A stretch of DNA of 64,000 nt from Cognatishimia coralii (GTDB lineage: Bacteria; Pseudomonadota; Alphaproteobacteria; Rhodobacterales; Rhodobacteraceae): contig NZ_JBBGAZ010000001.1 in NCBI RefSeq assembly GCF_037478305.1, positions 372,001-436,000 of the forward strand, in the 5' to 3' direction. Positions 42,078 to 50,690 of this stretch are shown one piece after another. The position numbers and the translations under genes are program-made. The stretch's first letter is position 1; every line of letters starts with the position of its first letter. A model generated the notes under the pieces. It ran no database searches. It was not told the DNA's origin and saw only the letters and a list, made by a program, of their open reading frames with translations.

Positions 42078-42899
42078 TTATTTCCGATTTTTTTCATCGG
42101 ATTTTACTTCATCCCACAAAGCATCCATTTCTTCGAGGGTGGATTGTGACGGTATTTTGCCTCGATCTGCCAGTTTTTCTTCGACTTTTTCAAAGCGGCG
42201 GGTGAATTTCGCATTGGTCGCCCGCAATGCGCTTTCCGGGTCCAGACCAAGGTGGCGGCCCAAATTAACCATGACAAACAGAAGGTCTCCGAATTCTTCG
42301 GCGATTTCCGTTTCCGTCAGCGTATCGCGCGCTTCTTCAAGCTCTTTGGCTTCTTCGACAATCTTGTCGATCACATGAGACGTGTCCGGCCAGTCAAACC
42401 CAACACGCGCCGCACGTTTTTGCAGTTTCAAAGCTCGCAACAGGGCAGGCAGGCCAATCGCAACCCCATCCAACGTGCCTTTTTGCGCCTTTCCAGCGCG
42501 CTCAGCGGCTTTGATGGTTTCCCAGTCGCGTGTTTGCTGATCCGCGGATTTATCGCGGCTTTCGTCACCAAAGACATGCGGGTGACGCGCGACCATTTTG
42601 TCCGACATCGTGTCGGCCACATCGTTGAAATCAAACAGACCTTTTTCGGACGCCATTTGCGCATGAAAAACGGATTGAAACAGCAAGTCGCCCAGCTCGC
42701 CCTTGAGCTCATCCCAAGCCTCCCGATCAATCGCATCGGCGACCTCATAGGCTTCTTCTATGGTGTAGGGTGCAATGGTGGAGAAATCCTGCTCGATATC
42801 CCAGGGACAACCGGTATCAGGATCGCGCAGCCGACGCATGATCTCCAAAAGCCGTGGCATGCCGCCCTTGGGATTATGGATCAGCGCATCATCAGCCAT
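42078..42899 (-). CDS. mazG: Nucleoside triphosphate pyrophosphohydrolase MazG
   Basis: A 273-aa protein with tandem MazG domains. LRDPDTGCPWDIEQDF, the metal-binding EEAYEVADAI and ELGDLLFQSVFHAQMA define the first; EEAKELEEARD and EEFGDLLFVMVNLGRHLGLDPE the second. It hydrolyses NTPs and dNTPs to NMP and PPi as pool sanitation. The start at 42899 (MADDALIHNPKGG) is preferred over 42935. It is divergent from the M20 hydrolase, 62 nt between starts. Confidence 0.94.
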   Translation of the reverse strand: MADDALIHNPKGGMPRLLEIMRRLRDPDTGCPWDIEQDFSTIAPYTIEEAYEVADAIDREAWDELKGELGDLLFQSVFHAQMASEKGLFDFNDVADTMSDKMVARHPHVFGDESRDKSADQQTRDWETIKAAERAGKAQKGTLDGVAIGLPALLRALKLQKRAARVGFDWPDTSHVIDKIVEEAKELEEARDTLTETEIAEEFGDLLFVMVNLGRHLGLDPESALRATNAKFTRRFEKVEEKLADRGKIPSQSTLEEMDALWDEVKSDEKNRK

Positions 42900-42961
42900 T
42901 GCAGGTTTCTCCGGTTCGGTGTTTGCTACGCGCAAGCTATCCAGCGCGAGGGAGAATAGCC

Positions 42962-44125
42962 ATGCCTGTCGTCAATCGAATTGCAGATTATGCCGAGGAT
43001 ATGAAAACCTGGCGGCGCTATTTGCATCAGCACCCAGAGCTGCAGTTTGACTGTCATAAGACGGCGGCATTTGTAGTGGACCGCTTGAAGGAATTCGGTG
43101 TGGACGAAATCCACGAGGGCATTGCGACCTCGGGCGTTGTGGCGATCATCAACGGGCAGGGAGACGGTCCGACGATTGGTCTGCGCGCGGATATGGATGC
43201 CTTGCCGATGCAGGAAACCACGGGGCTCGAGCACGCCTCGACCGTGAAAGGTGCGATGCATGCCTGTGGGCATGACGGCCATACGACGATGCTTTTGGGG
43301 GCGGCGCGCTATTTGGCGGAAACGCGCAAGTTCAATGGCCGTGTTGCGCTGATCTTTCAGCCGGCTGAGGAAGGCGGCGGCGGGGCCGGTGTCATGGTCG
43401 ATGAAGGGATCATGGACACCTTTGGCATCGGCGAAGTTTTTGGCATCCACAATGTGCCTGGGCTGGATGTGGGCCATTTCTATTCCAAACCCGGTCCGAT
43501 CATGGCGGCGGTTGATACCTTTCATATCAATATTCAGGGGCGTGGAGGTCATGGCGCCTATCCTCAGGAAACCGCCGATCCGATTGTGGCTGCGGTAGGG
43601 ATCGTGAATGCAATCCAGACCATCATCAGCCGCAACCACGATACGCGTGACGAGGCTGTGTGCTCAGTAACCATGATCAACTCGGGCTCGGCGGACAATG
43701 TCATCCCCGATACGGCCTATGTCGGCGGCACGATCCGGACCTTTGTTCCTGAGGTGCAAGACCTAATCCACAGCCGCATCCGAGAGATCGCGGCGGGGCA
43801 GGCAGCGTCCTATAGTGTCGACGCGAAGGTCGAGATCGAAGTCGGCTATCCGGCGACCGTCAATAACGCAGAAAAGGTGGATTTCGCCGCCGAAGTCGCC
43901 CGCGAAGTTTCCGGTGAAGCGGCTGTTGACCCAAACACAGGCATGGAAATGGGCGCGGAGGATTTCTCTTACATGCTCAATGCTCGCCCCGGTGCGTATT
44001 TCTTCCTAGGCCAAGGCGAGGGCGCAGGACTGCACAACCCGAATTACGACTTCAACGACGAGGTTTCTCCGGTCGGCGCCTCCTTCTTCGCGCGATTGGT
44101 CGAGAAATCGCAGCCGTTGACGTAA
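42962..44125 (+). CDS. M20 family amidohydrolase (hippurate hydrolase-like)
   Basis: A 387-aa metallohydrolase starting after GAGGGAGAA. LRADMDALPMQETTGLEHAS, HACGHDGHTTMLLGAARYL and IFQPAEEGGGGAGVMV hold the di-metal ligands and the catalytic Glu, and HNVPGLDVG follows. A dimerisation lid (GRGGHGAYPQETADPIVA) completes the M20D architecture. Such enzymes cleave N-acyl or N-benzoyl amino acids; the natural substrate is unknown. Confidence 0.92.
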   Translation: MPVVNRIADYAEDMKTWRRYLHQHPELQFDCHKTAAFVVDRLKEFGVDEIHEGIATSGVVAIINGQGDGPTIGLRADMDALPMQETTGLEHASTVKGAMHACGHDGHTTMLLGAARYLAETRKFNGRVALIFQPAEEGGGGAGVMVDEGIMDTFGIGEVFGIHNVPGLDVGHFYSKPGPIMAAVDTFHINIQGRGGHGAYPQETADPIVAAVGIVNAIQTIISRNHDTRDEAVCSVTMINSGSADNVIPDTAYVGGTIRTFVPEVQDLIHSRIREIAAGQAASYSVDAKVEIEVGYPATVNNAEKVDFAAEVAREVSGEAAVDPNTGMEMGAEDFSYMLNARPGAYFFLGQGEGAGLHNPNYDFNDEVSPVGASFFARLVEKSQPLT

Positions 44126-44202
44126 TGGTCACGTCTTCTGCTCTTTAAATGGTCCCGAGCAGGCCTATCTGGGGTCAAATGAATGCGAAAAGGAAAAAGA
44201 CG

Positions 44203-44607
44203 ATGACCATCGTGTATCTTATTCTGGCGATTGTTGTCGCTTTTGCGGCCTATGTTCGGGTCGCGCCGACGAATGTCGAGAAATTCCACAGGCTGACCGA
44301 GTTCACCGCAGATGCAGACGAGGAAAGCGGTGTGAAACGCGTGATTTCTGGTGATGCGGCAACGATGGCAAAGCTGGATCAGATCGCACAGGCCACTCCG
44401 CGCACGAAGGTGCTCGCTGGCTCGGCATCAGAGGGTTTTGTCACCTATGTCACGCGGTCAGCAGGTTTTGGATTTCCTGACTACGCGACGGTCAAACTCG
44501 ATGGCGGCACCATCAAGATCCATAGTCGGCTGCGGTTTGGTCGCTCAGACCTCGGGGTAAACGGCAAGCGGATCAAAGCCTGGATTGACGCTTTGGGGGC
44601 CATGTAA
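44203..44607 (+). CDS. DUF1499 domain protein, membrane anchored
   Basis: A 134-aa protein. The start at 44203 (MTIVYLILAIVVAFAAYV) follows AAGGA and gives a clean N-terminal membrane helix; ATGs at 44149 and 44179 are alternatives. The remaining ~110 residues (LDQIAQATPRTKVLAGSASE; SRLRFGRSDLGVNGKRI) match DUF1499, a periplasmic domain of unknown role. The 3' end overlaps an antisense secreted-peptide gene by 63 nt. Confidence 0.82.
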   Translation: MTIVYLILAIVVAFAAYVRVAPTNVEKFHRLTEFTADADEESGVKRVISGDAATMAKLDQIAQATPRTKVLAGSASEGFVTYVTRSAGFGFPDYATVKLDGGTIKIHSRLRFGRSDLGVNGKRIKAWIDALGAM

Positions 44608-44859
44608 CCCCTCTCGAACAGACGAACTCAGACAGCCAGGCGCGATTTCTCGCCACATGGGGTTGTTCAGAGACATCTGACATTGCGCCATAAACATGCG
44701 TCCATCGACCTGCATGCAGATAAATTCGCCCAGTTCCACACGGCTGCCGGTGCGATCCGTGCAATAGCAGTCCACCGTACGTCCGCTGGGGCTTGTGACA
44801 TCCGCAACGGCGGGCAGAGCGCTTGTGACCAAAAGACTGATAACAAAAGAACGTAGCAT
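44545..44859 (-). CDS. Small secreted cysteine-rich protein of unknown function
   Basis: A 104-aa protein with a signal peptide (MLRSFVISLLVTSALPAVA, cut before Asp20) and cysteines at 31, 33, 48, 60 and 76, including CYCTDRTG. The central SLNNPMWREIAPGC looks strongly conserved in style. I recall similar short proteins in Rhodobacterales but no function. It lies on the strand opposite DUF1499 and prfA, its last 63 nt overlapping DUF1499; whether those last ~20 residues are essential is unclear. Confidence 0.65.
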   Translation of the reverse strand: MLRSFVISLLVTSALPAVADVTSPSGRTVDCYCTDRTGSRVELGEFICMQVDGRMFMAQCQMSLNNPMWREIAPGCLSSSVREGLHGPQSVNPGFDPLAVYPEV

Positions 44860-44920
44860 AAGCCCAATCTAGCATAGTTTCGCCTCTTGACCAAACCCGC
44901 GCGATACGCAACGTAGCCCC

Positions 44921-45976
44921 ATGGTACCTTTCGAGCGTTTAGAACAAATCACGCAGCGGTTCGAGTTTCTCGAGGCGCAGATGGCTGACGGAGCCGCCGG
45001 CGCAGATATCGCCGCGCTGGCCAAGGAATATTCCGATCTGAAACCTGTGGTCGAACAAATTCAGGCCTATCGTCAGTTGCTTGCGGACCTCGAGGAAGCC
45101 GAGGCCATGATGGACGATCCCGACATGCGGGAATTGGCCGAAGAAGAATTGCCTGCGCTGAAGGAGCAACTGCCCGAGGCCGAAAAGGCGCTGCAAATTG
45201 CGCTGTTGCCCAAAGATGCGGCTGATGCGCGTCCTGCGATGATCGAAATCCGTCCAGGCACGGGGGGCGACGAAGCCGCGCTTTTCGCCGGAGACCTTCT
45301 GCGCATGTATCAGCGCTATTCCGAAGCGCGCGGCTGGAAGTTCGAGATCATCGAGGAAAACGCCACCGAGCTTGGCGGCATAAAAGAAGTCGTCGGCCAT
45401 ATCAAAGGCGAGAACGTCTTCGCGCGGCTGAAATACGAAAGCGGCGTGCATCGCGTGCAACGTGTGCCATCGACCGAAAGCGGCGGGCGCATTCATACCT
45501 CTGCGGCCACTGTCGCGGTGCTGCCCGAGGCTGAGGACGTGGACATCCAGATCGACGCCAATGACCTGCGCATCGACACCATGCGCTCATCTGGGGCGGG
45601 TGGTCAGCACGTCAACACCACAGACTCTGCCGTACGTATTACGCACCTACCGACCGGTCTTGTCGTTACCAGCTCCGAAAAATCCCAGCACCGCAACCGC
45701 GAGATCGCGATGCAGGTTCTGAAAACGCGGCTTTATGATCTGGAGCGTCAGCGGATTGACAGTGAACGCTCGGCCGACCGGAAATCACAGGTGGGCTCGG
45801 GTGATCGCTCTGAGCGCATCCGCACCTATAATTTCCCGCAAGGGCGTATGACGGATCATCGCATCAACCTCACGCTCTATAAGCTCGACCAAGTCATGCA
45901 GGGCGATATTGACGAGATCGTTGATGCGCTTACGGCCGACGATCAGGCGGCACAGCTCGCCGATATGCAGGGATGA
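44921..45976 (+). CDS. prfA: Peptide chain release factor 1
   Basis: A 351-aa protein. The stop-codon anticodon-like tripeptide PST (in VQRVPSTESGGRIHTSA) is the RF1 PxT type, and SSGAGGQHVNTTDSAVRI has the GGQ that triggers peptidyl-tRNA hydrolysis. It reads UAA and UAG. The gene is followed with an ATGA overlap by prmC, which methylates the GGQ glutamine. Confidence 0.96.
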   Translation: MVPFERLEQITQRFEFLEAQMADGAAGADIAALAKEYSDLKPVVEQIQAYRQLLADLEEAEAMMDDPDMRELAEEELPALKEQLPEAEKALQIALLPKDAADARPAMIEIRPGTGGDEAALFAGDLLRMYQRYSEARGWKFEIIEENATELGGIKEVVGHIKGENVFARLKYESGVHRVQRVPSTESGGRIHTSAATVAVLPEAEDVDIQIDANDLRIDTMRSSGAGGQHVNTTDSAVRITHLPTGLVVTSSEKSQHRNREIAMQVLKTRLYDLERQRIDSERSADRKSQVGSGDRSERIRTYNFPQGRMTDHRINLTLYKLDQVMQGDIDEIVDALTADDQAAQLADMQG

Positions 45977-46806
45977 TTCTCCGCCAAGTCCTGATGGAAG
46001 GCGCGAAAGCGCTGCGAGAGGCGGGAATCGAAGGGCCAGAACGCGACGCGCGCCTTTTGCTGGCCGAAGTCATCGGCATGCCCGCCGCCCGAATGTCGCT
46101 GGAACCTGACCTAAAGGTCACCGAGGCCCAGACCAAGGAGTTTCATGGATTTCTCGCCCGTCGCGCGGCGCGTGAGCCGGTGTCAAAGATCCTAGGGCGG
46201 CGGAACTTCTGGGGGCGCGATTTCGAAATCACGCCTGATGTTCTGGACCCTCGTCCCGAAACAGAAACTCTGATCGATCTGGCGCTCAAGGGCGCGAAGC
46301 CGGACACCATTCTTGATCTGGGATGCGGCAGCGGTATCATTGCTTTGACCCTTCTCTCAGAGCTTCTTGAGGCCAAAGCGCAGGCCAGCGACGTCAGTCA
46401 GGCTTGTCTGGACGTAACCCTTCGCAACGCAAAAACGCTTTCTGTGTTAGGTCGCCTCACTACAATAAAGTCAAATTGGTTCAGAGAGATAGAGGGCGAA
46501 TTTGATCTTATTGTTTCAAACCCACCCTACATCTCTGACGCAGAAATGGCAGAGCTGTCCCTTGATGTCTTAAACCACGACCCCCATCTGGCACTGACTC
46601 CCGGTGGCGACGGTCTCGCCCCCTATGAAGTCCTCGCTAAAGGTGCACGTAAGCATCTCTCAGCTAACGGCCGCATTCTCGTTGAAATTGGCTACCGCCA
46701 AGGACCTGACGTCGTCCGCATTTTTCAGGACGCAGGCCTCGCGCAAGTCGCCTGCCACAAGGACCTGAACGGCCACGATCGTGTGGTATCTGCACATCAG
46801 TCCTGA
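45973..46806 (+). CDS. prmC: Release factor glutamine methyltransferase PrmC/HemK
   Basis: A 277-aa SAM-dependent methyltransferase: helical N-terminal domain, SAM motif ILDLGCGSGIIALTLLSEL and catalytic NPPYISDAEM within DLIVSNPPY. It modifies the GGQ motif of RF1 and RF2. It is translationally coupled to prfA by a 4-nt overlap. Confidence 0.95.
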   Translation: MILRQVLMEGAKALREAGIEGPERDARLLLAEVIGMPAARMSLEPDLKVTEAQTKEFHGFLARRAAREPVSKILGRRNFWGRDFEITPDVLDPRPETETLIDLALKGAKPDTILDLGCGSGIIALTLLSELLEAKAQASDVSQACLDVTLRNAKTLSVLGRLTTIKSNWFREIEGEFDLIVSNPPYISDAEMAELSLDVLNHDPHLALTPGGDGLAPYEVLAKGARKHLSANGRILVEIGYRQGPDVVRIFQDAGLAQVACHKDLNGHDRVVSAHQS

Positions 46807-47021
46807 CAAAGCGGTGAAACCAACCGCCCAAATCGAAAAAATTCAACACTTACCCTTGTCAGCCCCGCACTGGAGAGGTAACGGTAATATATCTTAGCGC
46901 AGGATGGCGTTTCGCAGGTCCCGCAAGATGAAAACCCCAGAAAACATGGACCGAAGATGCAAAAGGGCATCTCAAGCGTCCGGGTCAAAAAGCAGTCATT
47001 CCAGAGTTTGGACAGCAAACA
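46807..47021 (+). promoter_or_regulatory. Long leader before the DUF4167 gene
   Basis: These 215 nt contain no gene I can support. A GATGC-N6-GCATC hairpin lies around 46956-46971. The start of the downstream gene has only a weak GGAC site, so the leader may influence translation; this is speculative. Confidence 0.3.
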
Positions 47022-47573
47022 ATGAGATCTTCGAAATCCCGTTCGCGGAATAAGAACAACCGCAATCGTCCTTCGGGCAATATCGTCAACCGTGTGTTTG
47101 ACAGCAACGGCCCAGAAGGCAAGGTACGCGGCACCCCGCAACAGATTATCGACAAATACAACCAACTCGCGCGCGACAGCCAACTGAGCGGCGACCGGGT
47201 TGCGACGGAAAACTTCCAACAGCACGCGGAACACTATCTGCGCATGCTGGCCGAAGCACAGCGCGAAATGGAAGCGCGTCGCGAGGAACAGGAACGTCAG
47301 AACCGAGACCGTCAGGCCGAACGCGACCGCGAACGTGCGGCGCGTATGGAACGTCAAGAACGCGAGGCACAGGGCGGTCAATCCGACGCGCCTGCCGCAG
47401 ATCCTGCAGATGCCCCGCAACCGGATGTCATGGAAGTTGCCGAAAGCGGCGAGTCCGGTCTGGTGGAAACACCAGAAGCTGAGGCGCCAGCCGAAAAACC
47501 TAAGCGCAAGCCGCGCCGGCGCAAACCTCAGCCAGAGGCCGCGCCCAGCGAAGAGCCCAAAGCAGCTGAATAA
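47022..47573 (+). CDS. DUF4167 domain protein (basic, coiled-coil)
   Basis: A 183-aa protein. The N-terminal basic region (MRSSKSRSRNKNNRNRPSG) and VFDSNGPEGKVRGTPQQIID, then KYNQLARDSQLSGDRVATEN are the DUF4167 core found beside prmC in many alphaproteobacteria. The rest is a Glu/Arg coiled coil and a Lys/Pro-rich tail (KPRRRKPQPEAAPSEEPKA). It looks nucleic-acid binding, but the function is unknown. It is followed by a strong terminator. Confidence 0.88.
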   Translation: MRSSKSRSRNKNNRNRPSGNIVNRVFDSNGPEGKVRGTPQQIIDKYNQLARDSQLSGDRVATENFQQHAEHYLRMLAEAQREMEARREEQERQNRDRQAERDRERAARMERQEREAQGGQSDAPAADPADAPQPDVMEVAESGESGLVETPEAEAPAEKPKRKPRRRKPQPEAAPSEEPKAAE

Positions 47574-47577
47574 AGAA

Positions 47578-47606
47578 AACCCCGGTTCAGGCCGGGGTTA
47601 TTTTTT
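47578..47606 (+). terminator. Terminator shared by DUF4167 and rsmA ends
   Basis: AACCCCGG pairs with CCGGGGTT (8 bp, loop 6) followed by ATTTTTT. It sits 5 nt after the DUF4167 stop and overlaps the stop codon of the opposing rsmA, so it can act in both directions. Confidence 0.9.
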
Positions 47607-48440
47607 GGCAACCTCACGCGCCAAAGCGCAAAACGCTTCAAGCGAGACATTCTCCGCGCGTTCTGTCGGAGCAATGCCAGCGGCTTGAAGGCGATCCTCA
47701 ATATCTGGCGTCACGCCTTTCAAGGCCGCCCGAAGCATCTTGCGCCGCTGATTGAACGCCTTGGCGACGACGTGGCTCAAGACCTCAGCATCTGCTTCAA
47801 ACTTTGGCGTCTCCAGCGCGGTCAAATGTACTACAGCACTGCTCACCTTTGGCGGAGGCGTAAAGGCGCCGGGCGGCAAATGCATCGCGATCTTGGCCTC
47901 AGAGCGCCACTGGGCAAGGATTGCCAGACGCCCATAGGCCTTGGAACCAGGCTGCGCCACGATCCGTTCGGCCACTTCTTTCTGAAACATCAAAGTCAAG
48001 CTCTGCCAAAATGGCGGCCAGACTTTAGGCGTTAACCAACGCACCAAAAGTTCAGTGCCGACATTATAGGGCAGGTTGGCCGCAACTCGGATCGGAGCAG
48101 TAAGATGCTGCAGAGGAACCACCTCCAAAGCATCCCCATTGATCACCTGCAAACGCTCGGGATAGGCCGCCGCGATCTCTTCTAAGGCTGGCAAACAGCG
48201 CGCATCCTTTTCAATCGCCAGAACCTTACGCGCACCTTCTGCCAGCAGCCCGCGTGTCAGACCACCGGGGCCAGGGCCGATCTCGAGCACATCACAGTCA
48301 GACAAATCGCCCGCTTGCCGCGCAATCTTGGCCGTCAGGTTCAGATCGAGCAGAAAGTTTTGCCCCAAAGACTTCTTGGCAGACAATCCATATGTGCCAA
48401 TCACTTCACGCAAAGGGGGAAGTTGATCAATTCCGGCCAT
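47598..48440 (-). CDS. rsmA: 16S rRNA (A1518/A1519) dimethyltransferase
   Basis: A 280-aa KsgA-type enzyme: SLGQNFLLDLNLTAKIARQA, SAM motif EIGPGPGGLTRGLLAEGA, catalytic NLPYNVGTELLVRWL, and a C-terminal helical domain (AFNQRRKMLRAALKG). It dimethylates two adenines near the 3' end of 16S rRNA in a late 30S assembly step. It is the last gene of the lptF-lptG-lptD-surA-pdxA-rsmA series, entered through a 21-nt gap formed by a dispersed repeat. Confidence 0.95.
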   Translation of the reverse strand: MAGIDQLPPLREVIGTYGLSAKKSLGQNFLLDLNLTAKIARQAGDLSDCDVLEIGPGPGGLTRGLLAEGARKVLAIEKDARCLPALEEIAAAYPERLQVINGDALEVVPLQHLTAPIRVAANLPYNVGTELLVRWLTPKVWPPFWQSLTLMFQKEVAERIVAQPGSKAYGRLAILAQWRSEAKIAMHLPPGAFTPPPKVSSAVVHLTALETPKFEADAEVLSHVVAKAFNQRRKMLRAALKGVTPDIEDRLQAAGIAPTERAENVSLEAFCALAREVAKK

Positions 48441-48469
48441 ATTTCATCTTGCCCCAAATACTCAAAGCG
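48441..48469. repeat. Dispersed intergenic repeat unit between pdxA and rsmA
   Basis: The minus strand reads TTTGAGTATTTGGGGCAAGA then TGAAAT. It matches the half-unit at 30496-30520 (TTTGAGTATTTTTAGCAAGA) in nearly all positions. It contains the pdxA stop codon and fills the space up to the rsmA ATG. Confidence 0.6.
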
Positions 48470-49457
48470 CAGCCTTCGCCGCAGTCTGCGCCATAGCCAT
48501 GTCGCGCGCCATACGCAAGGCAGCGATCAAACTGTCGGGCTTGGCAATGCCCTTACCGGCGATATCGAACGCCGTGCCATGATCGGGCGACGTTCTGATA
48601 AATGGCAGGCCCAAGGTCACATTCACACCACGGTCAAAGTCCAAAGTCTTGATCGGGATTAAAGCCTGATCGTGATACATGCAGACAGCCACATCATAGG
48701 CAGCGCGGGCGCGGGCATGAAACATCGTGTCGGCGGGCAGGGGGCCTGCGATGTTCATCCCTTCCTGGGCCAGTTTTTCAACAACGGGCGCGATGATCTT
48801 AGCATCCTCATGCCCCATAGCACCGCCTTCACCGGCATGCGGGTTGAGGCCCGAAACAGCCACACGCGGCGACGCAACGCCAAACTTATTTCTAAGGTCG
48901 GAGACAGTGATCCTGATTGTCTCTTCTAAAAGCTCAGAAGTCAGGGTCTTCGCGACATCCTGAAGGGGAATGTGGATCGTTGTCGGCACCACACGCAGCT
49001 GATCGCAGGCCAGCATCATGACCACTCGGTCCACGCCCGCCAGATGCGCCAGAAATTCCGTATGGCCAGGAAAGGCAAACCCCGCGCCGTCCTTCAGTGC
49101 TTTCTTATGGATTGGAGCCGTGCAGACCGCGCTTGCCGCGCCTGAGCGCGTTAGCGACACTGCGCGTTCTATAGCCTCGATCACGCCCATTGCATTCTTG
49201 GGATCCGCACTCCCCAGGCGCGCATCGCCTGCGAAGGATTGGCTGAGCACAGGTAAATGCGTCTCGATCACTCGGTCGACGTCAGACGGGTCCGCGATCT
49301 CTTTGAATGGCACGCGTCCGGAAAGATGCCGGGGATCGGCGATCAGAAAGAAAGGCAGCTCGGTGCGCAAGACCTCCCAGGCTCGTTCAGCCAATTCCAA
49401 CCCAACCCCGCCGGGTTCTCCGCAGGTTAGGGTAATTGGCGCGATGCTTTGGGTCAT
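48462..49457 (-). CDS. pdxA: 4-hydroxythreonine-4-phosphate dehydrogenase
   Basis: A 331-aa protein: TCGEPGGVGLELAERAW at the N-terminus, metal-ligand His in FPGHTEFLAHLAG, SGLNPHAGEGGAMGHED and MYHDQALIPIKTLDFDRGVN near the C-terminus. It makes 3-amino-1-hydroxyacetone phosphate for pyridoxal phosphate synthesis. Its start overlaps the surA-like stop by 4 nt. Confidence 0.94.
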   Translation of the reverse strand: MTQSIAPITLTCGEPGGVGLELAERAWEVLRTELPFFLIADPRHLSGRVPFKEIADPSDVDRVIETHLPVLSQSFAGDARLGSADPKNAMGVIEAIERAVSLTRSGAASAVCTAPIHKKALKDGAGFAFPGHTEFLAHLAGVDRVVMMLACDQLRVVPTTIHIPLQDVAKTLTSELLEETIRITVSDLRNKFGVASPRVAVSGLNPHAGEGGAMGHEDAKIIAPVVEKLAQEGMNIAGPLPADTMFHARARAAYDVAVCMYHDQALIPIKTLDFDRGVNVTLGLPFIRTSPDHGTAFDIAGKGIAKPDSLIAALRMARDMAMAQTAAKAAL

Positions 49458-50665
49458 TGCTCGACGATCACCGCTTCAGAGCGCAACTGATCAAGATAGC
49501 CTTCCGCGTAAGAGTTCAAACGACGGTTACGCAGTGCATTCAACACGTCTTCGCGGCTGAGGTCTTCGTTCAACGCAGCCGTACGGCCACAGAGCATCAG
49601 GAAATAGAGCTGAGACCCATCAGGACTGGTCAGAGCTGTCGAGACCTCGTGGCGGTCAAGCTTCGCCAACTCCAGCGAAATAGACCGCGGGATCGCACTT
49701 GGCTGTTCGGCGGTGATGGTCAAAGCTTCGTCAGGTCCGCCCTTGTTGATGGCATAGAGGTCATCGCAGGTGTCCACACGATTGCGAATGTCCTGTGCTT
49801 GCGCCAAAGCGGCGTCACTGCGACCTCCGGGAATGCGTAGGATACCATATTCGATCGCCGCCAAACGCGGGGTAGGCGATGGCAATTCGTCAATACCGCG
49901 CATCATGAAAACCGCAATGGCATTGCCCAGTGGGATTGGGTCCGAGATCTCGCCGGGGCGCATCTCGACCACAACCGGTTGCAAGGCTGGGGGAAGACGA
50001 TTGATCGGCAACCACTGCATACGCCCGCCATTGGTGCGTGTTCCAGCAGCCGAGAAACGCCGTGCTGCGTCCGCAAAGGCCGATTCAGTGGTAAGGTTTG
50101 AAATACGTGAGGCAAGATCCTGAACCTGCGCCTGGTTCTGCGCGTTGATCGGAATTACGATCTCGGACAAAAGAACCTGAAGACCCGCTTGCCCACCAGA
50201 GCCAAGAGCGGCGTCAATTTCTTCGTCAGAAATCTGAACGCGACCACGGAAGCGCAGTTGAACGACTTCTCGCCACAACAGACCGTTGCGGACGAAATCC
50301 TCAAATGTTTGCCGGTCAATCTGCGCCTCGGCCATGAGCGCAATAACCTCGTCAGCTTTCAGGTTCGCGCGGCCTGCGAATTCTTCGAGCCCGGCTGCCA
50401 ATTGCTCCGCGCTAATAGAGATTCCGAGCTCCGCAGCTGCCTGTGCCTTAAGGCGGTCTTCGACCAGATCCTTGCGGGCCAAAGTTTCCAGATCACCCAA
50501 ACGGTTGATAAACTGCATGAACTTGATGCGCTGATCCAATTCATAATAGGTGACAGCTCCGTCATTCACCTTGATTGCCGGTGAAAACAGGCCCTGTGCT
50601 GATGCCAGAGTACCCATCACGCCCAGCGTTAGGCTCAGGAAAGCGGCAAAAATCTTATGTGTCAT
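49454..50665 (-). CDS. surA: SurA-like periplasmic peptidyl-prolyl isomerase/chaperone
   Basis: A 403-aa exported protein, start at MTHKIFAAFLSLTLGVMGT with signal peptide ending near LASA-Q. A SurA N-terminal chaperone domain (KVNDGAVTYYELDQRIKFMQ) precedes one parvulin domain (LQVLLSEIVIPINAQ; GGRMQWLPINRLPPALQPVV). E. coli SurA has two parvulin domains; only one is recognisable here. It chaperones outer-membrane proteins such as LptD, encoded next to it. Confidence 0.88.
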   Translation of the reverse strand: MTHKIFAAFLSLTLGVMGTLASAQGLFSPAIKVNDGAVTYYELDQRIKFMQFINRLGDLETLARKDLVEDRLKAQAAAELGISISAEQLAAGLEEFAGRANLKADEVIALMAEAQIDRQTFEDFVRNGLLWREVVQLRFRGRVQISDEEIDAALGSGGQAGLQVLLSEIVIPINAQNQAQVQDLASRISNLTTESAFADAARRFSAAGTRTNGGRMQWLPINRLPPALQPVVVEMRPGEISDPIPLGNAIAVFMMRGIDELPSPTPRLAAIEYGILRIPGGRSDAALAQAQDIRNRVDTCDDLYAINKGGPDEALTITAEQPSAIPRSISLELAKLDRHEVSTALTSPDGSQLYFLMLCGRTAALNEDLSREDVLNALRNRRLNSYAEGYLDQLRSEAVIVEQ

Positions 50666-50690
50666 GCGTTCAGTCACCTAGGTCTTTGTC

